Assembly: GCF_000472925.1 (NCBI RefSeq)
Contig: NZ_AXAS01000037.1
Coordinates: 41,936 to 105,935, forward strand
Reading direction: 5' to 3'
DNA from: Bradyrhizobium sp. Ec3.3
GTDB lineage: Bacteria; Pseudomonadota; Alphaproteobacteria; Rhizobiales; Xanthobacteraceae
DNA: 64,000 nucleotides
Part shown: in pieces, positions 8,960-17,796 of the stretch
How the letters are laid out: each line of letters starts with the position of its first letter
How positions within the stretch are numbered: the stretch's first letter is position 1
The notes under the pieces: generated by a model
The model's input: the letters and a program-made list of their open reading frames with translations, nothing else
Databases searched by the model: none
Told to the model about the DNA's origin: nothing
Position numbers and translations under genes: made by a program

Positions 8960-9996
8960 CAGGCCATCAACGCAAGCTCGACATCAGGAATGGCTGCATC
9001 GACCTGTCTCACGGCTCCGGCGGCCGTGCGATGGTGCAGCTGATTTCGGGGCTGTTCCACGAGGCCTTCGGCAATGAATGGCTGGCGCGCGGCAATGATC
9101 AGTCGGCCTTCGACGTCGGCGCCGGTCGCTTGGTGATGACGACCGATGGCTACGTCGTCTCGCCACTGTTCTTTCCGGGCGGGAATATCGGTTCGTTGGC
9201 CGTGCACGGCACGGTCAACGACATCGCAATGGCCGGGGCGAGGCCGCTTTACCTGTCGGCGAGCTTCATCATCGAGGAGGGGTTTCCCTTCCGCGACCTC
9301 AAGAGAATCGCCGATTCCATGGGAGAAGCAGCGCGATTGGCCGGCGTCCACATCATCACGGGCGACACCAAGGTGGTCGAGCGCGGCAAGGCCGACGGCC
9401 TGTTCATCTCGACAGCCGGCATCGGTGTGGTTCCCGACGGGCTCAATCTCTCCGCGGAGACCGCATGCGTCGGAGACCGCGTTCTGATCTCGGGCACGCT
9501 CGGCGATCATGGCATCGCCATCATGTCCAAGCGGCGGAACCTCGCCTTCGAAACCGAGATCGCGTCCGATTCGGCGGCGCTGCACGATCTCGTCCAGAAG
9601 ATGGTTCAGGCCGGAGCCCCCGGCATTCGCCTGATGCGTGACCCCACGCGCGGCGGGCTTGCCGCGACCCTGAACGAGATCGCCCAGCAATCCGACGTCG
9701 GCTTCCGCTTACAGGAAGAGGCAATCCCGGTGAAACCGGGCGTGGCGGCGGCCTGCGAGCTCCTCGGACTCGATCCGCTTCATGTCGCCAATGAAGGCAA
9801 GCTGGTTGCGATCGTGTCGCCCGATGTCGCCAATGCCGTGCTCGCTGCCATGCGGGCGCATCCGCTCGGCTGCGATGCCGCCGACATCGGCGAGGCGATC
9901 GCCGACATGCGTCATTTCGTGCAGATGATCACCAGTTTTGGCGGCGGCAGCATCGTCGACTGGCTATCGGGCGAGCAACTGCCGCGCATTTGCTGA
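8956..9996 (+). CDS. hypE: Hydrogenase maturation protein HypE
   Basis: HypE is carbamoylated by HypF on its C-terminal Cys and dehydrates the group to a cyanide donor. The protein ends in PRIC, the conserved C-terminus with the acceptor Cys. Other family features are LSHGSGGRAM near the N-terminus, the PurM-like segments GTVNDIAMAGARPLYL and GDTKVV, and RDPTRGGLAATLNEIA. Length is 346 residues from ATG 8956, which lies in the hypD stop region and is preceded by GAGGGGAG. hypE closes the operon visible here; no hoxX or hoxA follows. Confidence 0.96.
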   Translation: MTGHQRKLDIRNGCIDLSHGSGGRAMVQLISGLFHEAFGNEWLARGNDQSAFDVGAGRLVMTTDGYVVSPLFFPGGNIGSLAVHGTVNDIAMAGARPLYLSASFIIEEGFPFRDLKRIADSMGEAARLAGVHIITGDTKVVERGKADGLFISTAGIGVVPDGLNLSAETACVGDRVLISGTLGDHGIAIMSKRRNLAFETEIASDSAALHDLVQKMVQAGAPGIRLMRDPTRGGLAATLNEIAQQSDVGFRLQEEAIPVKPGVAAACELLGLDPLHVANEGKLVAIVSPDVANAVLAAMRAHPLGCDAADIGEAIADMRHFVQMITSFGGGSIVDWLSGEQLPRIC

Positions 9997-10018
9997 GGAT
10001 GAGGCATACAGGATAGGA

Positions 10019-10138
10019 CTATGGCACGTTGACCGGCGGCATGGACACGGTCGCGTGCGGCGCGAAAGCATCTTGGTGGCGGCCCTTTACCACCAACATG
10101 ATTGCAAATGCCACAATGAGAAGCAGGAACTTACGCAT
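10019..10138 (-). CDS. Putative 39-residue membrane-anchored or exported small protein
   Basis: A short open frame on the minus strand starts with MRKFLLLIVAFAIMLVV, a good hydrophobic helix or signal segment, and continues with a polar tail ending in PPVNVP. Its amino-acid composition looks real (a positive N-terminus, then a 13-residue hydrophobic core). The ribosome-binding site is weak. It is convergent to hypE. I do not recognise a family. It could be a functional small membrane protein or chance. Confidence 0.35.
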   Translation of the reverse strand: MRKFLLLIVAFAIMLVVKGRHQDAFAPHATVSMPPVNVP

Positions 10139-10427
10139 TCGACGAAGTTATCCCGGAAGCTGTATCGCAATTGTGAAGCTCATAACATCATGAGCTGAAT
10201 GGGACTAAATAATATTGGCGCACAAAGGACTCGGTGGCTCGTTGAACAGCTCCTAGTTATTCGATTTCTTTGCTCGCGCCGCAAGTCGGCTAGCCATCCT
10301 CAGATGCGCCGGAAAAATGCACTTACGCCCGGAAACAGCAGGATTGTTGCGTCGAATTCGAATAATTTTTGACGTTTCAGGCAGTCAACCGGACACTTTC
10401 CCCTTTGGTGCAATCGAGGGCTGTATG
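10139..10427. other. Intergenic region without a recognisable gene
   Basis: I see no convincing gene here. The stretch is somewhat AT-richer than the hup operon and precedes the first microprotein gene, so it probably holds that gene's promoter. A TTGAC...GTCAA pair near 10369 to 10389 has a 10-base spacer, which does not match a FixK/FNR box. Confidence 0.4.
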
Positions 10428-10526
10428 ATGCACAGCCATGACCTTGTTTCCGCTAGCCTACTGGCGCTGACCGCGACGGGCCTCGCGCTGCTCTGCTCGA
10501 GCCTGCTCGCCTTCGCCTTCATTTGA
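10428..10526 (+). CDS. 32-residue hydrophobic microprotein, copy 1
   Basis: This small gene encodes a protein with a short polar N-terminus (MHSHDLVSAS) and one hydrophobic helix ending in LLCSSLLAFAFI. A GAGGG sequence lies 7 bases before the ATG at 10428; an ATG one codon earlier is an alternative. A paralogue of exactly the same length is encoded at 30887-30985. The two align without gaps and are identical at 21 of 32 positions, including DLVS and the ten-residue block LCSSLLAFAF. Conservation between two distant copies supports real translation. It is probably a single-pass inner-membrane peptide. The function is unknown. Confidence 0.6.
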   Translation: MHSHDLVSASLLALTATGLALLCSSLLAFAFI

Positions 10527-10622
10527 AGTCAACGTAGCGTTCGCGCCTCGCGGCTTAAGGTTGGCCCAGCAACGATGGCTAACTCTCAAATGACTAAGAA
10601 TCAAGAAAGCGCAAGTTGGATC

Positions 10623-11215
10623 CACGGCAAACCGCGCGATCTCTGCCGGCGTGGATTTGCGCAGTCGCAGGGCTTCTTTCATGGCCTGTGTCGCCTGCAC
10701 GAACCCTCGTAAGCCGCATGCTGGAATCGGACGCTCCTGAAGAGATCGACAATAGTCTTTGCCGGTGAATAGATGCGGACAGGGACATTCTCGATCGTGT
10801 GGTGTTCGATACCCTTGTCGAACACATTGGGTCCAAAGCGGATAATTTCAATTCCGGGACGCTCGATCCTCGGCCGCCATTCGCGCGCCTTTAGGAAGGC
10901 TTCCAGGACATCCTCGTCCGACGCGGGTGTCCCACCCAACGCGGTCTCCCTTGGATACGCATAAATCCCACCCGAAAGCTTCCTGAGTGTGCAGCTCTCA
11001 ACCGATTCCCTCAAGGTGCTGGTCGACAGATCCCGACCCACGGGCCAAATCCGCCCGTCGATAGGCGTACCCCGGCTCAAATGCCGTTTAAGTTCCTCGA
11101 GTGGCGGGCCGCGCGCTTCAGCAAGACGTTCGGCCTCGGCCCTGATCGGCTCACCGCCCGCGCCATGGACGAGTGTCCGCTCCTCCGAGAGCATGCCCCG
11201 CGGCTTCCAATGCAA
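10623..11215 (-). pseudogene. AbiEi-type antitoxin / DUF6088-like remnant, chimeric and frameshifted
   Basis: The minus-strand frame from 11215 reads GGIYAYPRETALG then PASDEDVLEAFLK, a pattern of one AbiEi/DUF6088-like antitoxin group. It then passes into RPRIERPGIEIIRFG, IEHHTIENVPVRIYSPAKTIVDLFR, typical of a different AbiEi group. The C-terminal sequence MKEALRLRKSTPAEIARFAV continues in another frame (about 10700 to 10623). This looks like two partial antitoxin genes joined by recombination plus a frameshift. No AbiEii toxin is present beside it. The family assignment is from pattern memory. Confidence 0.6.
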
Positions 11216-11780
11216 GTCTTACAGCCGTTGAATCCGGGCCGGAGCGGGACAGTGCGCGTTGCCGCCGAGAGTCTAATCGCGATCGCCCCTTAGCAATACC
11301 TTGCGGACGTGGGCTAGCGAGGCATTGCAGCGGCAACTTCAGGCGTGGGCCGATCTCTGCAAAGCCAGCCTTGAAGTACAATGCCAAGCTGGAGTTGCGG
11401 CTCCACATCTGCTGCTTGGGCGCCGCCAATTCAAGTTGGCCCCAGGACTTTACCCTCCCCAGGCCTACGGCAGCCTCAATGAGACGCATCGCAACCCCTG
11501 ACGATCGCTGGTCCGGCACCACGTAGAGTTCGGTGATCGTGGCGTACCTTCCGCGCGCGAAAAGAGCCGCGCTTTCCGACAACATGATGACGCCGACCGG
11601 GCGATCCTCGGCGAAAGCTAGGAACCCATAGATACGCTCTTCCATAGCAAGGAGTTCGGCTACAAGCTGGGTATCTGGCCCGGCTTGTACCTGGCCGCGC
11701 CCAAGTTCGGCGGCTAGCGCAGCAACCATGTGGGTCACCGTTGGGGCGTCATCGACAGACACTTCGCGCGTCGTTACCAT
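11151..11780 (-). CDS. GNAT family N-acetyltransferase
   Basis: Residues 1 to about 150 show a GNAT fold: TREVSVDDAPTVTHMV at the N-terminus, then ERPVGVIMLSE-like strands (EDRPVGVIML), ITELYVVPDQRSSGVAMRLIEAA, which is the acetyl-CoA binding motif A, and SLALYFKAGF. A normal member would end near EIGPRLKLPL. Here about 60 further residues of low-complexity, Arg-rich sequence follow to 11151, so the native stop seems lost. I chose the start at ATG 11780, since the upstream ATG lacks a better site. It overlaps the antitoxin remnant. Substrate unknown. Confidence 0.65.
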   Translation of the reverse strand: MVTTREVSVDDAPTVTHMVAALAAELGRGQVQAGPDTQLVAELLAMEERIYGFLAFAEDRPVGVIMLSESAALFARGRYATITELYVVPDQRSSGVAMRLIEAAVGLGRVKSWGQLELAAPKQQMWSRNSSLALYFKAGFAEIGPRLKLPLQCLASPRPQGIAKGRSRLDSRRQRALSRSGPDSTAVRLALEAAGHALGGADTRPWRGR

Positions 11781-11827
11781 ATGTGATCCTCCTCCGAGCT
11801 CAAGCAACATGGCATCCGATTAAGCGG

Positions 11828-11968
11828 CAGCATCGCGACCAGCGTGGTCGCCAGCGCGACCGCAAACGACGTTCCACGCACCACTCGACTGACGAAGGCC
11901 AGCGCCGCTAACAGCAGTATCGCGCCTTGAGCGAAGTTCAGGACACCGGAGGCCTTGTAAATCAGCCA
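11828..11968 (-). pseudogene. Fragment of a branched-chain amino-acid type permease (LivH)
   Basis: Within a longer minus-strand frame, about 47 residues match the N-terminal region of LivH-type permeases: LIYKASGVLNFAQGAILLLAALAF and the helix that follows. The rest of the permease is missing on both sides. It therefore looks like a small relic of a transporter gene. It is not derived in an obvious way from the intact livH at 20237-21100, whose equivalent region reads VINFAHGEFVMLGGY. Confidence 0.6.
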
Positions 11969-12394
11969 AAACTGATGGCGATCAGCAAATGTATTCCCCC
12001 GGAGAGCAGCGCGAGAGCTATTAACCGACATCGTTGTCCAGTGGCTAAATCCTCTCAGACAATCTTCGAATGCGCGAGTCCAAGACAAACTCTTTTTGAT
12101 AGGGCGAAGATAACCAGACCTTTGTATTTTCCCAGTAGACGCATCGATCCTTGCTCGCAGTGAAAAACACGGGCACGCATCAGGAGAGGACGAAATCGTG
12201 CAAGTAGCTGATAACCCCACGCGCGCAGCTGCTTTTGGCGTCCGCTGGCTCATGCGCCCGCCGCGCGCCTAACCTGTCGTAAGCTTCGTTCATTGCGTCT
12301 CTCACCTTAGCCGACGAGGCGGCCTGCCTCATTCATCGTCCAGTTCGCTAGCGGTATTCCAGTTTGAATCCACTCGTTTTAGATCGGCCACCGA

Positions 12395-12535
12395 TCAACC
12401 GGTGCACGGCGATATTGCTTCTTGAAAGCGCAGCGCTCGTCGAATTTGTTCAACTGTCGCTGGGAGCCGCTCGGCGAGCTCAGGCTCGGCGATCAACTGT
12501 CGTAATTGAAGTCCGCGCTGGACGCGCAAACGCAA
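12395..12535 (-). CDS. Putative 46-residue small protein or gene tail
   Basis: A minus-strand frame preceded by AGGAG reads from a TTG codon LRLRVQRGLQLRQ then LIAEPELAERLPATVEQI and RRALRFQEAISPCTG. The charged, helical composition looks like protein rather than noise. No family is recognised. It could be the end of a decayed gene. The TTG start and lack of conservation evidence keep confidence low. Confidence 0.25.
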   Translation of the reverse strand: MRLRVQRGLQLRQLIAEPELAERLPATVEQIRRALRFQEAISPCTG

Positions 12536-12576
12536 AATTCTCCTGCCACAATGCCAATCTCCAATTCCAATTGTAG

Positions 12577-13260
12577 CTAGTTGTGCAAGTCGATGCGCGC
12601 AAGCAATCCTCGGTCCAGGATCGCGATTTCGCGTTGAGTATTGCCGATGAACTCAAGAATGCCGGCCTTGTGCAGCTGAGACACCGCGCGCGATACCGTT
12701 TCGAGCGTCAAGCCAAGGTAATCAGCGATATCGCGGCGGGACATCGGCAGCGAGATTATGCCGGCGGCGGTCAGACGCTCGTCCATTTCCAGTAAAAACG
12801 CAGCAACCTTCTCAAGCGACGTTTTGCGTCCCAGTAGCAGCATGTGGTTTTCCGCGTGCTGTAGGTTGCTGGTCGTCAGACCAAGTAGGTCGCGCGACAC
12901 GAGGGTATCTTTCTCGGCCACCAGCTCGAGGCTTTGTCGCTTCATCAGGCGAAGAGTGGTCTCAACAACAGCTTCAGTTGTAAAGCGGTGCGTTCCACCG
13001 TTCTCGAGCCCGAAAATATCGCCAACCAGATGAAATGCACCGATCTGACGCCGGCCGTCGGAGAGCAGCTTGTAACTCCGCACCGCACCTCGTGTTACGA
13101 GATAGACGTACTCGGCGGGTTCCTTTTCACCGTAGATTTCTCTCCCTTTTTTGTACGTGAATTCGCCTAGATTGACGATCGCGTTTGAGCCGCTCGCCAA
13201 GCGGAAGTGTTTGAGTGAGTTTGGGCGAGGCGTTTGGTCTGTCGTGATGCGAACAAACAT
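12577..13260 (-). CDS. CRP/FNR-family transcriptional regulator, FixK-like
   Basis: The 227 residues contain a cyclic-nucleotide-type beta roll (about residues 30 to 130, with LVTRGAVRSYKLLSDGRRQIGAF and GDIFGLE) and a C-terminal winged helix with SRRDIADYLGLTLETVSRAVSQL. The recognition helix has the E-xx-SR pattern that reads TTGA half-sites, as in FNR and FixK. The N-terminal cysteines of FNR are absent, which fits the FixK subgroup rather than an oxygen-sensing FNR. Targets are unknown; no clear TTGA-N6-TCAA box was found next to it. It lies alone between remnants and an exported-protein gene. Confidence 0.85.
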   Translation of the reverse strand: MFVRITTDQTPRPNSLKHFRLASGSNAIVNLGEFTYKKGREIYGEKEPAEYVYLVTRGAVRSYKLLSDGRRQIGAFHLVGDIFGLENGGTHRFTTEAVVETTLRLMKRQSLELVAEKDTLVSRDLLGLTTSNLQHAENHMLLLGRKTSLEKVAAFLLEMDERLTAAGIISLPMSRRDIADYLGLTLETVSRAVSQLHKAGILEFIGNTQREIAILDRGLLARIDLHN

Positions 13261-13700
13261 CGGCCCGCTCCTAAATCAAAACCCAACTCGAATAAAAACT
13301 GTTGCGAGACAAAGTGCAGTGTCGCCTGCACGTCTAGCAGCGTTCAACGACTCTAATGACGACATTAGTTTCCACAAGAATCGCAAAGCCGTCAACCTCG
13401 CGTTTTGAACCAGGCCCGACACAATCTGACGATAATGGATCGGTTGCTGATAGCTTGCGGCTTGGCATTGAATCCAAGCTCACGGACCGTCGTGAGATCT
13501 GGCAAAGGCTACACCAACGATTTCCGGCGTCCTGAACCTGCTTAAGGGTGAAATGCGTCGCCGTTCTGCAATAACTCGCCGTATCTCGACTTAACCGGAC
13601 TTTCGGTCCTGTGAATACGCGCGACGTATCGTTGAGGTGCATCAACAAAAGATCTGGTCGGCGATGCTACCGAGTTCGTCTTCAAATTATGGAGGCTGAA
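13261..13700. other. Intergenic region between fixK-like gene and exported-protein gene
   Basis: I see no gene. A perfect inverted repeat GCTTGG, eight bases, CCAAGC lies at 13460-13479 and might be an operator. The last bases contain the GGAGG ribosome-binding site of the next gene. Confidence 0.35.
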
Positions 13701-14069
13701 ATGCATCTTCGTGTACGATCAATTTTCGCCGTGGCCGTTCTTGGCTTGATACCGATCTCTGCAGACGCCGCTTCAGAGTGCCCGGTCACTGGCGTTCAGT
13801 CGAGTTGGGGTGTGAATTCAAGCGGCTACTTCAGTGTTTCGGCCGGTGGCACATGTCTATTGCCGCTCAAAATGGACGGAGTGATTGCCGCTTCGACCAT
13901 CTCGCAAAAGCCCGCACATGGGACGCTAAAGAAGCTGAATGTATCGACATACACTTACACGCCCAAGGCAGGTTACAAGGGCGGCGATGCGTTTGCCGTC
14001 AGCTTTACGGGAAAGGGCCCCTCGGGTTCGGGAAAGTCAGTCATCACAATGAACGCGACAGTTCAGTGA
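13701..14069 (+). CDS. Small exported protein with Ig/cadherin-like C-terminus
   Basis: The 122-residue product has a clear signal peptide (MHLRVRSIFAVAVLGLIPISADA, cleavage after ADA). The mature part has two cysteines (ECPV and TCLLPL) that could form a disulfide. It ends with a beta-rich segment HGTLKKL, YTYTPKAGYKGGDAFAVSFTG, a pattern seen in cadherin/Big-like surface domains. GGAGG at 13691-13695 with 5 bases of spacing selects ATG 13701 over ATG 13689. The role is unknown; it probably sits in the periplasm or is secreted. Confidence 0.75.
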   Translation: MHLRVRSIFAVAVLGLIPISADAASECPVTGVQSSWGVNSSGYFSVSAGGTCLLPLKMDGVIAASTISQKPAHGTLKKLNVSTYTYTPKAGYKGGDAFAVSFTGKGPSGSGKSVITMNATVQ

Positions 14070-14110
14070 CACGCGTGCCGTAGTCGGTTTGGTGATGGAC
14101 CTGCTGGCCT

Positions 14111-14140
14111 AACGTCGGGAGTGACCTTGCTCCCGGCGTT
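14111..14140 (+). terminator. Stem-loop after the exported-protein gene
   Basis: An inverted repeat with 11-base arms (AACGTCGGGAG and CTCCCGGCGTT, one T/G non-complementary pair) and an 8-base loop lies 41 bases after the stop at 14069. There is no strong T-run after it, so it may be a processing or weak termination hairpin. Confidence 0.4.
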
Positions 14141-14511
14141 GCTCAAAGGCTGCCGATGAAGCAAGAGCACTGCCGTCTGCACATTCTCTGCCGATTAGGA
14201 TTCGGCGGGCAGGAAAAGATGTTCCCCGTCAAGATCGCATCGCCATTGGCGAAAGACGCGGGTTCATGACCTCGCGGTCAGTGCCCAGCCCCGAGGTTGC
14301 CCTGATCAGTAAGGGAGGCAGCGAAACATGTTCGTCCGCCGTGATCGAAGCCGCACACACCGGTGCTCAGTATCCGGGTAACCGCCGAAGATGTTCCCAC
14401 TCGATTTGTCAGAGGTGCAACGACGGCCGGGTACGAGACAAACCACATGACGACCAATACCGAGGTTGCTGTCGCTGATCGTGAATTTATCATCGCAATC
14501 GCTCTACCGCT
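14141..14511. other. Region without a recognisable gene
   Basis: Several short open frames exist on both strands, but none has a good ribosome-binding site, domain motif or codon pattern. I assign no gene here. Confidence 0.4.
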
Positions 14512-15420
14512 TCACGGAAATGCCGTTGCGGCACATCTACGGCGTCGCCCCTTACATCTGTATTCCCGGATCCAAGTCGCCGTCTGCTCAAGTCCACCGA
14601 ACCCGAAGAAGTGCCCTCGTAACGATCGCAACTCAGCCTTGGTTTCCATGTCGTGTAAAAGACGATCAATTAGCTCCTGTGGCTCATAACCGACGACCAG
14701 ACGGCCGAATTTCTGGCCTAGGGAGCGCAGTGCTTGAGCAGAGTTCGTTACGCCACACATGTGAGCCAAACGCATGACGCTCTTCAGCGTGGCAGGTCCC
14801 GCCAATCCGACGCGAACGTCGTCTGCTATTCCTCGCGCCCGCAAACGTCTGATATGTGCTGCTATGGCGTCTGGCTCGAAACAAAACTGGCTCACCACCC
14901 ACGGCGTCATCCCTTGCCGAACTGTCAACGAAACCTTTTGGCCGAGTTCGTCATCTAGCACGTCGGTTGGGATGTGCGGATGGGGCTGCGGATAGGTGGC
15001 AAAACCAAGGCGTTCAAAACCATAGCGAGCGAACAAGCCCGTCTCAAGTACCGCTCGACTGGAAGGAAACGGCCCGACGACCCGCGCAACGTCGCCCCCC
15101 AGCAACAATGCCCGATCGACGCCGGCCTCTTGCAGTCGGGCCAGTGTGGTCTCGAGCTGATTAGGGCTCTCGTATCTGCGTGCAACCACGTGAGGCACCG
15201 GAACGAAGCCCGATGTCCTGAGCTCTAGCGCTCTTGCGATAACCGTCTCTTGTGGCTCTCCCGATATACTCGCAAGATATATCTCTGTCCCGGGCGAAAG
15301 CACGCGCCTCGCCATCTCAGCCGCGCGGGTATCGCGAGGAATGATTTCAATGGAATACTGACCGAGGAATTGCCGGCAAGCCTCATCCTCGCTGCAAGCG
15401 TGGGCCTTTGACGCGGTCAT
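14512..15420 (-). CDS. Methylenetetrahydrofolate reductase-like protein (MetF family)
   Basis: MetF-family enzymes interconvert methylene- and methyl-tetrahydrofolate with a flavin. The 302-residue product has family features: EIIPRDTRAAEMA at the N-terminal strand, VPHVVARRYES, a flavin-site-like LLLGGDVARVVGPF, FATYPQPHPHIP, and a conserved QFCFEPDAIAAHIRRLRARGI with the substrate-binding Gln/Phe. It is a divergent member rather than the biosynthetic MetF. The start at 15420 is supported by AAGGAA. The C-terminal 15 residues are Arg-rich and may be read-through. It follows an unassigned SAM methyltransferase on the same strand, so it may handle methyl groups released by a catabolic demethylation. 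Confidence 0.75.
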   Translation of the reverse strand: MTASKAHACSEDEACRQFLGQYSIEIIPRDTRAAEMARRVLSPGTEIYLASISGEPQETVIARALELRTSGFVPVPHVVARRYESPNQLETTLARLQEAGVDRALLLGGDVARVVGPFPSSRAVLETGLFARYGFERLGFATYPQPHPHIPTDVLDDELGQKVSLTVRQGMTPWVVSQFCFEPDAIAAHIRRLRARGIADDVRVGLAGPATLKSVMRLAHMCGVTNSAQALRSLGQKFGRLVVGYEPQELIDRLLHDMETKAELRSLRGHFFGFGGLEQTATWIREYRCKGRRRRCAATAFP

Positions 15421-15549
15421 GAACGATTCCTTTTCGGCCGCAACACGAGCGCACAGCAATCTTCGGCCAGAGGCTCGACGTCATCAGCCAGGACTTGATT
15501 GAGCTTCGAAGCAGGCGAAAAGGTCCCGCATTTCGCCGGAGGGCGTATT

Positions 15550-16764
15550 TCATGGCTTGTGGTTTCGGGAGATGACGTAAGACTCGTCCCAGAACCAAAG
15601 TCCCTTATGCTTGCGCAAGATCTCCTTGGTGCACGCCAGGTATCGATCGTCCGTCATCGCCCGGGCCAGTCGCTCGTCCTCAATCTGTGCCACGTAGTTC
15701 GCGTTATTCCAGGCTGCAAACAGCGTTGACGTCCCGATGGATGTAGCGTCCGCGTCAATTTCGTTGGGCAAGGTGTACATCACGTACTTGAATTTTGACT
15801 GATCATCGGTCAGCGTATTGAAGTTGTACTGACGCGCCTCATTCCCCATCGCGACTTTCGTCTCGCGCAATATATCTCGTCGATCGTTTGCGAAAGGCTG
15901 TTCCCCGGCCCACACGCTCTGAATGATTTCCAGACCTGGATCGTCGCCGCACGAATGAATGCCGACCAACCTGCCACCCGGAGCAAGCGCAAGCGCCAAT
16001 GGTGCAACGACCTTTTGCGCTTTGAACTCCTCCGACGCTCGTGCCCGATAGGGCTGCGAGGCGATGACAAGATCGTAGTCTGCCATGATCGCGCCTTGCC
16101 TGGGGATGACCCGGTCCAACAGGAACCGGCAGCTCTGCAAATACAGCACCAGAACGACCGGGCGCTCATAGATCGGATTGCCGGATTTCTTACTCACACT
16201 GGCCTTCCAATGTTGAGCTAGAAATGGCTCAAGATCATTGATCTGACGCTCGTATTCGGCCGCAGTCCGCCCACTCAGGGCGACTTCATGCCAGACGAGC
16301 TTGGACGCCCTTGATGCCAGGCTCGCCGAAAGATATGGGGCTTCGTGATAGTAAAGGTTGGTCAGGACGATGACCGTGGCCGGGTGCTCGTGGAACCGAT
16401 CGGGCAGTTTCTCGAGCGTCAAACGAATGTCTTCAAGGCTGATCTCTTTCCCGACGACGTAGAATGGCAGATGCTCGTAGCGCCGATGCATTGAACGCAG
16501 CACGCGGGCCAGCACCGTCCCATCCCCGACGCCTGCATCAAAGACCCGCACAGCCGGCGGGCGCGGACGAATCTGATCGAGTTCGAACGCTATTCGTTCT
16601 GATACGACGCGCTTCTCGCTGCACGTATTGACGAACATCAGGTACTTTTGTCGATTGTCATAAAATCGAAAGTTCTTCGCGGGTTCGACTTCGGTGATCG
16701 CTTGAACCTCGGGGCGCGCAAGCTCAGTTCGTGCAGCGGACGACACGTTAGCCTCTTTCTTCAT
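15550..16764 (-). CDS. Unassigned SAM-dependent methyltransferase-like protein
   Basis: The 404-residue protein has a class I SAM-binding motif VFDAGVGDGTVLARVL near residue 75, an acidic second strand (VVGKEIS) and later DYDLVIASQPY and PGGRLVGIHSCGDDPGL, which fit a Rossmann methyltransferase core. The C-terminal 150 residues are not familiar. I cannot name a substrate. It is on the same strand as, and 130 bases upstream of, the MetF-like gene, and 283 bases after the hexapeptide transferase gene, so it may belong to the importer cluster above. The ribosome-binding site is weak. Confidence 0.65.
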   Translation of the reverse strand: MKKEANVSSAARTELARPEVQAITEVEPAKNFRFYDNRQKYLMFVNTCSEKRVVSERIAFELDQIRPRPPAVRVFDAGVGDGTVLARVLRSMHRRYEHLPFYVVGKEISLEDIRLTLEKLPDRFHEHPATVIVLTNLYYHEAPYLSASLASRASKLVWHEVALSGRTAAEYERQINDLEPFLAQHWKASVSKKSGNPIYERPVVLVLYLQSCRFLLDRVIPRQGAIMADYDLVIASQPYRARASEEFKAQKVVAPLALALAPGGRLVGIHSCGDDPGLEIIQSVWAGEQPFANDRRDILRETKVAMGNEARQYNFNTLTDDQSKFKYVMYTLPNEIDADATSIGTSTLFAAWNNANYVAQIEDERLARAMTDDRYLACTKEILRKHKGLWFWDESYVISRNHKP

Positions 16765-17047
16765 GATGGTAGGATTTCTTTCGTGGCGTCACCAAGCCGT
16801 TAACCATGCACAGCATGGCGGAGAACCGCCGCACGAGATGAGCCTCGCCTTTCTAGCAGGCCGCCCCCAAAACGGCGTTTGGCCTTCGGAATGAGCAACT
16901 GGAGGACCGTGCTCATTGCTGGCGCCGAGAGGAGCTGCCGCGCAACCGGGACTGAAGCGAGGGCGCCGCCTCGGCGAGCAATTGCGCAGCGGCCAACGGG
17001 AGCGAGCCCGAGCCTCTGACAATCAGAAACCAGTTCTCTCGAAGCGA

Positions 17048-17698
17048 TCAACGCGAAGATTCCAACCTGGCAAGCTCTCCCGCTTCGTATTTACTCAAAA
17101 AGTCTTCAATCGTCAGCTTGCGGAAATCCGGCAGCGCAGCGTGCAGACCTTCGTGATCCCAGTTCCACCACGCAAGCCTGGCGAGCCGCCCGGCGATATC
17201 GTCCGAGAACCGCCGCCTGACGATGCGAGCCGGATTGCCTGCGACGATTGTGTAGGCCGGCACATCCTTGGTAACGATTGCACCGCCCGCAACCACGGCA
17301 CCAGTGCCGATGTTGCGGCCTGGAAGTACGATTGCGCCGTGACCGATCCAGACATCGTGACCGATCTGGACCTGATGCTGTCTCCGCCAATCGAAGAATT
17401 CTGCCTCGTCACTCTCGTTCGGAAAATAGGCGCTTGCCCGATAGGTGAAATGCGACTGGCTCGCTCGGTGCATCGGATGATTGCCGGGGTTGATCCGGGT
17501 CATTGCCGCAATCGAGCAAAAATTTCCGATGGTCGTGTAGGTGATCTGAGAATCGTTTTCGACGTAGGAATAATCGCCCATCGTCGCTTCTCGCAGGATC
17601 GTACGCGCGCCGACCTCACAGTATGCGCCGAGTGTTGTATCGTGTAGCTGCGCAGCCGGATGGACGGTCGGTTGGACTGAGAGGGCTTTGGCGGCCAT
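17048..17698 (-). CDS. Hexapeptide-repeat transferase of the phosphonate-associated type
   Basis: This 216-residue protein is a left-handed beta-helix acyltransferase. Repeats run from about residue 10 to 160 (TVHPAAQLHDTTLGAYCEVGARTILREA, IGNFCSIAAMTRINPGNHP). The segments HFTYRASAYFP, IGHDVWIGHGAIVLPG and GAVVAGGAIVTKDVPAYTIVAGNPA match what I know of the transferase often found in phosphonate utilisation (phn) clusters and of chloramphenicol-acetyltransferase-like proteins. The start at 17698 removes an upstream read-through. It lies 98 bases after livF on the same strand. The acceptor is unknown. Confidence 0.75.
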   Translation of the reverse strand: MAAKALSVQPTVHPAAQLHDTTLGAYCEVGARTILREATMGDYSYVENDSQITYTTIGNFCSIAAMTRINPGNHPMHRASQSHFTYRASAYFPNESDEAEFFDWRRQHQVQIGHDVWIGHGAIVLPGRNIGTGAVVAGGAIVTKDVPAYTIVAGNPARIVRRRFSDDIAGRLARLAWWNWDHEGLHAALPDFRKLTIEDFLSKYEAGELARLESSR

Positions 17699-17796
17699 GG
17701 TGGCTCCGCAAATTAAAAGATGGGCACTCGTCTCGAACGGATTGACACTCGTGACCCGCAGGATCGCCGGACGGAAGGCCCGGCGCCGGCAAGACC